This document shows, in pieces, positions 7,281 to 12,626 of a stretch of DNA of 12,626 bases. Position 1 is the stretch's first letter, and every line of letters begins with the position of its first letter. A program made the position numbers and the translations under genes. The DNA is from a candidate division CSSED10-310 bacterium. GTDB lineage: Bacteria > CSSED10-310 > JAFGJC01. The DNA lies in contig JAFGJC010000475.1 of NCBI GenBank assembly GCA_016929305.1, forward strand, positions 1 through 12,626, read 5' to 3'. The notes under the pieces are model-generated. The model was not told the DNA's origin, did not search any database, and saw nothing but the letters and a program-made list of their open reading frames with translations.

Positions 7281-9206
7281 TCACTCTGCTGTAATCTCAA
7301 TAGTATGAACCGAAGGATAAACAATACCGATTTTAGGAATTTTAATACTGTCTGTTTTCCACCCCTGAAGTGGTTGAGACAGGTTCATACTCTTTACGCA
7401 TGTAACCCCTTCAACACGCTGCAGGACCGCGATGATATCCGTAGCAAATACGGCACGGCCTATCGGCCACCCCTTGCCGTCAGGTCCGCCTTTAATGGGA
7501 CACAAGAAACTGTTCAGGGCAGTCTCGGCATTCGATTTGACCAAATCGGATTTCATTCGTTGCTGAATGCGTAGTTGCGCTGACACTGAGATTGGGATGA
7601 ATTTCGGACCGATAACATGCAGATCAGTGGTAATCAACCGCCTTGAATCCAAGTAATGCTCGATTCTCTTTAAAAATCCGGGACTCGGTCGAGGCACCAT
7701 GCGATTATCCCGAGAAAATGGTATGACCACCAGTGTCACTGTCGATGGCATAGGGATGGTGCAAAAAAGCGGGTGATAGCCGAAAAGCACATAAACGGTT
7801 TGAAGCCGCACTCCCGGTGCCTGCACAACCAATCTTTCGATGTCTTCTTTGCTCAGAACCCTGGTAGATTGTTTCCGGTCGCGTCGGACCCGATTCAATG
7901 CCTGGTCAACAGTTTCAACCTCGCAGCCTCCCTGAGATTCGGTGTAGTTGACAAGTGAAATATCGCCAATATTGCTGTTTTCTATTCGTGTGAGCAGGCC
8001 CGCGGCGACATTGCCCTGAATGCCGCCGCCAGCTCTGTACTTTTCTACGAGTATATTCTTTTGTCCGCTCGGTGGAATTGATCCATATTCGCCATCACCG
8101 AATCGAATTGTGGCTGACCTGTAATCGACACAATAGTGCAGATCTGTCGGTTCAGATCCGTCGAAATCATCCACCTCAGTCCATTCTTTACCCTCAATTC
8201 GTATCGTAACTGTTTTCTGAAGAATCGGTGCGTTTTTCAGGGTGATTGTCTGAACTGGAAGACCTGTACTGTCATACGTTTCGCCTTTCCAGGTCCTTCC
8301 ATGGGTTGTGGATACGGTATTAAGCAAAATCGATTGAATTCGAGGCAGAATCTCAAACCGTTCTTCCTGTGTGTAACCTGGCGTAACGGTAATCCAGAAG
8401 AAAGCATCAGTAACCGGAGCGGTTGAATGTCCTGGAATATCTCTGAGAAATGAAGGTTTGCCGTTTCCGACTCCTGTTACTGTAATGAAACCGCTCTGCA
8501 ATAATCCTGCGGTTGTATCAGCAACAATATCCAATGGCTGCCAAGATTCCCCATTCCACACTCTCCAGAGCAGGTTCACCGACGCAATGAACTCATTGAT
8601 ACGAGTGCACGGTGTACACGATGGAAGACCTTTTTCATTGAGATTAAATCTGAAACGGAGTTGATTTTCAAGAAAAGCGGCAGATAGTCCGATGTAGAGT
8701 TTTCCCTGCTGAGTATCTGATTCAAAAAAAGGCTCAAAATAATCATTCTGGGATAGTCCGGTGATTACGACTTCATTCCAGGTTCCTTTCTTATTATACA
8801 AAATTTTTGAAATTGATGCGGTAGTTACGGTCACCGCTTCGTCGGTTTCAAAGGCCTCATAGAAACCGGTCAACGAATCCTTTGCGGAAACAACAGTTCC
8901 CGCCTCGATAATCTTTGATTGTTCGCTTTTGTCAATTGTAAAAGTGACCTGAGTCACTGAAGGGACAGCTGTCTTTGGTGCTGTTTGCAATAATTTTAGA
9001 AACTTAATTTTATGATCATCAGTGATGCGATCCGTCCGGTAGATTTGCATTTCTGCAAGCCAGGCGAAGATATCGATCAATGCCATACCAGGATCGCTCA
9101 AATTATGATTAGTCCATTGAGGAGCATAGCGAGGAATCCGTGATCGAGCCTCCTGAAAAAACGCTTCGAATGATCTATCGTCCAACATTGGAATTGGTAA
9201 AGACAT
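7281..9206 (-). CDS. Baseplate assembly protein, J/gp47-like (standard length)
   Basis: This protein has 641 residues. The N-terminus has the hallmark segment of the 'putative baseplate assembly protein' family (TIGR02243 as I recall it): RIPRYAPQWTNHNLSDPGMA, then IDIFAWLAEMQIYR (residues 23-58). Residues about 84-103 (VTQVTFTI, then IEAGTVV) are the next family block. One W-x-V-W-N-G-x-x-W-x-PL module lies at 214-225, with its partner WITVTPGY at 271-278. The C-terminal J-like half shows FGDGEYGSIPP (369-379), YRAGGGIQGNVAAG (390-403), SKEDIERLVVQAPGV (452-466) and GGPDGKGWPIGRAVF (573-587). J-like proteins form the baseplate wedges that hold the tail hub in P2, T4 (gp6) and eCIS particles. 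AGGAGA lies 4 bases before the ATG. The gene is G+C-richer than others here (36 of 60 bases at 7441-7500). It is a shorter paralogue of the preceding gene. Confidence 0.93.
   Translation of the reverse strand: MSLPIPMLDDRSFEAFFQEARSRIPRYAPQWTNHNLSDPGMALIDIFAWLAEMQIYRTDRITDDHKIKFLKLLQTAPKTAVPSVTQVTFTIDKSEQSKIIEAGTVVSAKDSLTGFYEAFETDEAVTVTTASISKILYNKKGTWNEVVITGLSQNDYFEPFFESDTQQGKLYIGLSAAFLENQLRFRFNLNEKGLPSCTPCTRINEFIASVNLLWRVWNGESWQPLDIVADTTAGLLQSGFITVTGVGNGKPSFLRDIPGHSTAPVTDAFFWITVTPGYTQEERFEILPRIQSILLNTVSTTHGRTWKGETYDSTGLPVQTITLKNAPILQKTVTIRIEGKEWTEVDDFDGSEPTDLHYCVDYRSATIRFGDGEYGSIPPSGQKNILVEKYRAGGGIQGNVAAGLLTRIENSNIGDISLVNYTESQGGCEVETVDQALNRVRRDRKQSTRVLSKEDIERLVVQAPGVRLQTVYVLFGYHPLFCTIPMPSTVTLVVIPFSRDNRMVPRPSPGFLKRIEHYLDSRRLITTDLHVIGPKFIPISVSAQLRIQQRMKSDLVKSNAETALNSFLCPIKGGPDGKGWPIGRAVFATDIIAVLQRVEGVTCVKSMNLSQPLQGWKTDSIKIPKIGIVYPSVHTIEITAE
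7284..7287 (-). promoter_or_regulatory. Weak ribosome binding site of the gpI-like gene
   Basis: The mRNA reads AGCAGAGTGATACT before ATG 7276. AGAG is a poor Shine-Dalgarno match lying within the last codon of the upstream gene, just before its TGA. With only four bases between stop and start, reinitiation by ribosomes finishing the upstream gene is plausible. Confidence 0.4.
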
Positions 9207-9210
9207 GGAT

Positions 9211-9216
9211 TCTCCT
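9211..9216 (-). promoter_or_regulatory. Ribosome binding site of the 641-residue baseplate gene
   Basis: AGGAGA ends 4 bases before the ATG at 9206, inside the 33-base gap after the upstream TGA at 9240. It supports this start, which also places the family's conserved N-terminus directly after the initiator. Confidence 0.8.
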
Positions 9217-9239
9217 GGTGATAGTCCTACAATTGTATT

Positions 9240-12200
9240 TCAATTTTTAAAACACTCTGATTGCAGCTGGTCTGAAGCAGTAGACGCTGCGGATTCAGCC
9301 AACATCAAATTAATAACATGAGAATCAGACACAACTAACGCATTCGGTGGAATAGCTATATCATCGATATACAAAACGTTATCGGCATATATTTTACAAC
9401 TTACGGTATGGTCAACTTTGGCACTATGTTCCAACAGCGAAATGATAGTGGAGAAACAGACTTTTTCACCAAATTCCCATCCGCTTCTTGAAGGTCCACC
9501 CATGATCGGGTCAAGATAGGTATTCAAGACATCCAAGATGTTTTTTTCCACTTCAGCTGCCTCATCGGATTTCTTGGGCACCACAACCGCTTCAACCCTG
9601 ACCTTGACATATACTGGAGACCGGATTGAAAAACGTCTCTCGAAAGCAATCGTTCCGACACATGCTTGTTCCAGCCCGTTTCTAACTATATTAATAAGTT
9701 CCTGTTTCAGTTCCGGAGGACGTTTGGATGTAACCGGTACAACCAAGATTGTAATCCAGCCGGGATTAGGCATATCTTCATCGTCGATATTGGGAAGACA
9801 GCGAGCTCGCGCTACGGCTCGGGATGCAATACGGGCAATACGCTCGAAATCATGGGTGGTTACCGCACGATTCTGATGCTGTAAACTTTCGGCTCCGCGC
9901 ACAAGAGCTTGCTCCAACGTTTCAGTTTCAGTTCCTCCTTCAGCAGAAAAAGGATTCTTTACACCGCTGAGAAAAGATATCGTTGTTTTCAAGGTTGACA
10001 CCGAGCCTGGTACAACATTTCCAGCAGCTCCTCCACCGTAACGATAGGTTATCCGGATATTCGAGGTGCCTCGGGGAGGAATCATGCCTTTCTTCCCATC
10101 GCCGAATAGAATCTCGCCGGTTCTTTTATCAACCATGTAATGCCTGTCATCAGGACCGGTTTCATCAAAATCATCTACCCGATGCCACTGTATCCATACC
10201 TGTCCATCCCAGGGACCTTTATCTGTTATTTTAGTGTACGCTTTTTCCCCTTCTTCAATTCTAATTTTCTCCAAAACCTCTTCTTCAGGCATCGATGGTT
10301 CACGTACTATAACTCTTGGTTCAATGATTGGGGATCGCAAAGTTATGAATTTCTGGTTTGCTAATCCATTGCTAGCTCCTAATGGTTCATCTTTAACCAA
10401 ACTGCTCTGGATCGCTTCGACAGCATTGAAGTATACTCCTTTGAAAGCAAGGTTTTCCGGAAAATCTCCTTCAATAGATACTGCTTTTAACCAGAAACGG
10501 GACAAACCGAACAATTCCTTCTGGACAAAATCACGTCTTCCGAAAAATTCTATGGTTCCATTGACTCGAAATCCTTTTGTTTGGTCATCGATAATCAGAT
10601 CTTCCCACTCTTCTCCATCCCAATAAGACCATGCCACTTTTGCACTCTCCTGTGCGCTATACTCCTGCTTCAAATAAAAAAATATCCGCAGAGGCCCACC
10701 GTATAATTGCTTATCAAAACCAAGGAATAGAGTGTCCTTTTTCTCTGGCAAAATTTCAAACGGCAGGAAAGGCCTGTTTCCATATTGATTTCTTACTGTT
10801 AGATCAGAGTATCCGCCATTATTCAGACTTATGCTCTGTTGAGGATTTTCAGGAGAGGTTTCATAGTTGATTACTATGCTATTGATAATTGGATAATAGA
10901 CAGATGATTCAACAGGTTGTTTTATCATCGTAGTAAATTCATTTCCATTAGAATCTTTTGTGGTAATCAAAACAGTTTCTATTTTAAACGGTTTGCCGAA
11001 ATCTCCTGAAAGGATACGACCTCGAATCCAATATTTTTCCTCTCCGTTTACTTTTGTCTTTGCTAAATCGCTTGGACAGACAAAGTGTAATTTATTCTCC
11101 TGCCATGTGGAATCTATTGAATAATTAGTAAATCCTTTTGTTTGATCTAGTGCATTTAATCTTCGCCAAGTTTTCACTTCTCCATTCCAATATTCCCATA
11201 CTATAATTACTTTTGGTATTTTATTTAACACTGGAAACCCATTCAAATGGTACTTGAAATCAACAGTTATCTTCGCATTTTTTTTTGAAAATGCTTCATC
11301 ATTCGCCATATAAAAAATATCATCCGTGTGCGGAATAGAACTAAAAGGAATGATATGGGGTACCAAATAGGCAATATCGTCATTAGTTTCATCTTCATAA
11401 TAATTTCTCGTAAATTCATATTGAGGATTATAGATGCTATGATTTGTTAATCCAACAGTGACAATCGTATTATCTTGTTCTGTTGAAATAATTGAAAAGT
11501 TAAAAATAATCGGCGATTTGCTGTTTGGTAAATTGAAATAAATAAATCGTCCTTCAGGGAGATCTGGTTTGCCACTAAATGCAAAACGAACCTTAGATAT
11601 TGGATATTTTGATCGAATCGCAGTGAGCAAGTTTCCAATCATGTACTCTTTTAAATATTTTAAAATCCCAGCTTCCTTAAAAGTAACCTCTATTTTATTT
11701 TCTCCTTTCATTTGTGCATCTTCATTGAGTGTATAAATTAAACCATTTTCGAACTTAATCTTATCTTCATCTTTAAGATTATCTTTATCCGTCAATATAT
11801 CCTTACCGATCATTCGAAGCACAAAACTGGGTTGCCCTTCACTATCTTCTTTAACCTCTTCGATTAGTATTTTTCCAACATCAATCCCTTTTAATTGAAC
11901 AGCTTTAATTCCGACATCGATAGGATAATTATTGTAAAAGAGCATATCTGGCTCGTTCCGATATTCAGGGTCGGATTGGACGCTCAGTTGTATCAATTCG
12001 ATCTCAGGCAGACTCACCGGTAAAGCGTTTGTCAATTTAATTGCCGATCTGCAGCGAATCCATCTTTTTTTAAATTTATTGACAGGAACAGCATATATTT
12101 CACCAACATATGCTTTCTTAATCGTCATTTTTCCGCTGTTTACAAGCATTTTCGTTTCATCATAGGAGATATTTCCCAAACTGCACCATATCGATCCGTT

Positions 12201-12626
12201 AAAATATTCCCATTCGAACCATGGTGAGTTCGTATCGGTGACATTCTTTTGCGCTCCCAAAGTCAAATTAAAATGCACATTAATCTGAGCATTTTTCGAT
12301 ATATTTAAAAGGTCTTCATGAGCTATGTATATGCTATGCTCTTGCAGATCAGTTCCTTCGAATGGAACGACATCAGTGATATTTTTTTTGTCGAAGGTAT
12401 GCTTGAAAATCGAATCTTCGATTGCATTGATAGAGACGATCTCTAACAAATTCGAAGGACTGACTGCAATATCATTCAGCGTTTGGAAAGGCGCCTCCTT
12501 CTCCTTTCCAGCAGGATCAGTGCCTTTTCCGGCAATTTCACTGCCGGCTGGAACGATTGCATTGTCAGGAGCACCGGTAACGAGGGAAAAAGACACCCAG
12601 GTTCGGGCGGGTTGGGCAGGCAGGAG
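9240..12626 (-). CDS. Expanded baseplate assembly protein, J/gp47-like (5' end outside window)
   Basis: The reading frame is open to base 12626, giving 1128 visible residues (numbered here from the edge). The first ten, LLPAQPARTW, continue into VSFSLVTGAPDNAIVPAGSE, which is the family block aligning with residues about 80-105 of the 641-residue paralogue. Roughly 75-80 residues, including the conserved W-T-N-H-N-x-S-D-PG segment, should therefore lie upstream of the window. Three W-x-Y-W/F-x-G modules occur at about 136-193, 477-543 and 666-723. The C-terminal J-like part runs from about 810 to 1085: WIQWHRVDDFDETGPDDRHY, FGDGKKGMIPP, YRYGGGAAGNVVPG, NRAVTTHDFERIARI, PIMGGPSRSGWEFGEKVCF. 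Role: a baseplate wedge protein. The extra modules make it far longer than usual and may reach outward from the baseplate. The module region is AT-rich (16 of 60 G+C at 11461-11520) compared with the J core. A GTG at 12596 is not a credible start. Confidence 0.92.
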   Translation of the reverse strand, partial: LLPAQPARTWVSFSLVTGAPDNAIVPAGSEIAGKGTDPAGKEKEAPFQTLNDIAVSPSNLLEIVSINAIEDSIFKHTFDKKNITDVVPFEGTDLQEHSIYIAHEDLLNISKNAQINVHFNLTLGAQKNVTDTNSPWFEWEYFNGSIWCSLGNISYDETKMLVNSGKMTIKKAYVGEIYAVPVNKFKKRWIRCRSAIKLTNALPVSLPEIELIQLSVQSDPEYRNEPDMLFYNNYPIDVGIKAVQLKGIDVGKILIEEVKEDSEGQPSFVLRMIGKDILTDKDNLKDEDKIKFENGLIYTLNEDAQMKGENKIEVTFKEAGILKYLKEYMIGNLLTAIRSKYPISKVRFAFSGKPDLPEGRFIYFNLPNSKSPIIFNFSIISTEQDNTIVTVGLTNHSIYNPQYEFTRNYYEDETNDDIAYLVPHIIPFSSIPHTDDIFYMANDEAFSKKNAKITVDFKYHLNGFPVLNKIPKVIIVWEYWNGEVKTWRRLNALDQTKGFTNYSIDSTWQENKLHFVCPSDLAKTKVNGEEKYWIRGRILSGDFGKPFKIETVLITTKDSNGNEFTTMIKQPVESSVYYPIINSIVINYETSPENPQQSISLNNGGYSDLTVRNQYGNRPFLPFEILPEKKDTLFLGFDKQLYGGPLRIFFYLKQEYSAQESAKVAWSYWDGEEWEDLIIDDQTKGFRVNGTIEFFGRRDFVQKELFGLSRFWLKAVSIEGDFPENLAFKGVYFNAVEAIQSSLVKDEPLGASNGLANQKFITLRSPIIEPRVIVREPSMPEEEVLEKIRIEEGEKAYTKITDKGPWDGQVWIQWHRVDDFDETGPDDRHYMVDKRTGEILFGDGKKGMIPPRGTSNIRITYRYGGGAAGNVVPGSVSTLKTTISFLSGVKNPFSAEGGTETETLEQALVRGAESLQHQNRAVTTHDFERIARIASRAVARARCLPNIDDEDMPNPGWITILVVPVTSKRPPELKQELINIVRNGLEQACVGTIAFERRFSIRSPVYVKVRVEAVVVPKKSDEAAEVEKNILDVLNTYLDPIMGGPSRSGWEFGEKVCFSTIISLLEHSAKVDHTVSCKIYADNVLYIDDIAIPPNALVVSDSHVINLMLAESAASTASDQLQSECFKN
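10458..12221 (-). repeat. Three diverged copies of a W-x-Y-W-x-G module within the long J-like protein
   Basis: Copy one spans about 12221-12048 (WEYFNGSIWCSL, ending KRWIRCRS). Copy two spans about 11198-10998 (WEYWNGEVKTWRRL, TKGFTNYS, ending YWIRGRILSGDFGKP). Copy three spans about 10631-10458 (WSYWDGEEWEDL, TKGFRVNG, ending FWLKAVSIEGDFPEN). Each copy has an aromatic W-x-Y-W/F start, a G-F/G turn in the middle and a W-I/L-R/K strand with a GDF-like end. The 641-residue paralogue has one recognisable copy. The copies are conserved as protein but not as DNA, so the duplication is old. The fold is probably a beta-sandwich, which is inferred. Confidence 0.65.

Larger units (their letters stand above)
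1..12626 (-). other. Single co-directional gene block of a phage-tail-like (eCIS-type) particle
   Basis: Six genes follow one another on the minus strand. The gaps, in order of transcription, are 33, 4, 21, 11 and 5 bases, too short for independent promoters and terminators of ordinary size. Two of the ribosome binding sites overlap the preceding stop codon, which suggests coupled translation. Both outer genes are truncated by the window, so the operon is longer than shown. The first three genes are recognisable baseplate proteins, and the last three share an N-terminal module with one another. I saw no gene on the plus strand. Single-operon structure is inferred from spacing; no promoter is visible. 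Confidence 0.85.

Noticed and set aside
7274..7324. Upstream TTG start giving a 751-residue gpI-like protein
   Set aside because: It would overlap the preceding gene by 44 bases, lacks a ribosome binding site, and the 16 added residues (MFILRFILLRLQQSDT) are just an antisense-like extension. ATG 7276 is better.
10234..10626. 130-codon open frame on the plus strand
   Set aside because: It is antisense to the long J-like gene, has a low-complexity Ser/Pro/Phe-rich product and no domain; treated as a shadow.
1..12626. Intact prophage
   Set aside because: No integrase, capsid, terminase, lysis or replication gene is visible, and the baseplate families present are those of eCIS-like clusters. 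The flanks are unseen, so this is a leaning, not proof.

Overview
The window is one uninterrupted minus-strand gene block. Transcription enters from beyond base 12626 and leaves past base 1. It holds six genes separated by gaps of only 4 to 33 bases. There are no RNA genes, no mobile elements, no intergenic stretch over 33 bases, and no visible promoter or terminator. The first and last genes are both cut by the window edges. No protein has an obvious signal peptide or membrane segment. The host is a prokaryote that uses canonical Shine-Dalgarno sites (AGGAGA, GGAGG, AAGGA) and has moderate to low G+C content. Nothing seen fixes the lineage, and baseplate clusters of this general kind occur in both bacteria and archaea.

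The upstream half (12626 to 5069) encodes baseplate parts of a contractile, phage-tail-like particle, most like the extracellular contractile injection systems (eCIS). In order of transcription these are: a very long baseplate J-like protein (5' end outside the window) with three copies of a W-x-Y-W-x-G module; a second, standard-length J-like baseplate assembly protein; and a P2 gpI-like tail protein carrying an N-terminal NHL-type beta-propeller.

The downstream half (5047 to 1) encodes three consecutive proteins that begin with the same roughly 200-250 residue module and then diverge. The first ends in a predicted seven-bladed propeller with seven FDG-x-x-x-W motifs. The second ends in a PASTA-like segment. 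The third, which runs off the left edge with no stop codon, continues into a tandem array of 57-58 residue units resembling tail-fibre repeats. My inference is that the shared module docks these proteins onto the particle and the variable ends form sensor, adhesin or fibre heads. This set of same-dock, different-head genes is the most novel-looking part of the window. Sheath, tube, spike, AAA ATPase, tape measure and any toxin cargo are not in the window and would be expected in flanking DNA.
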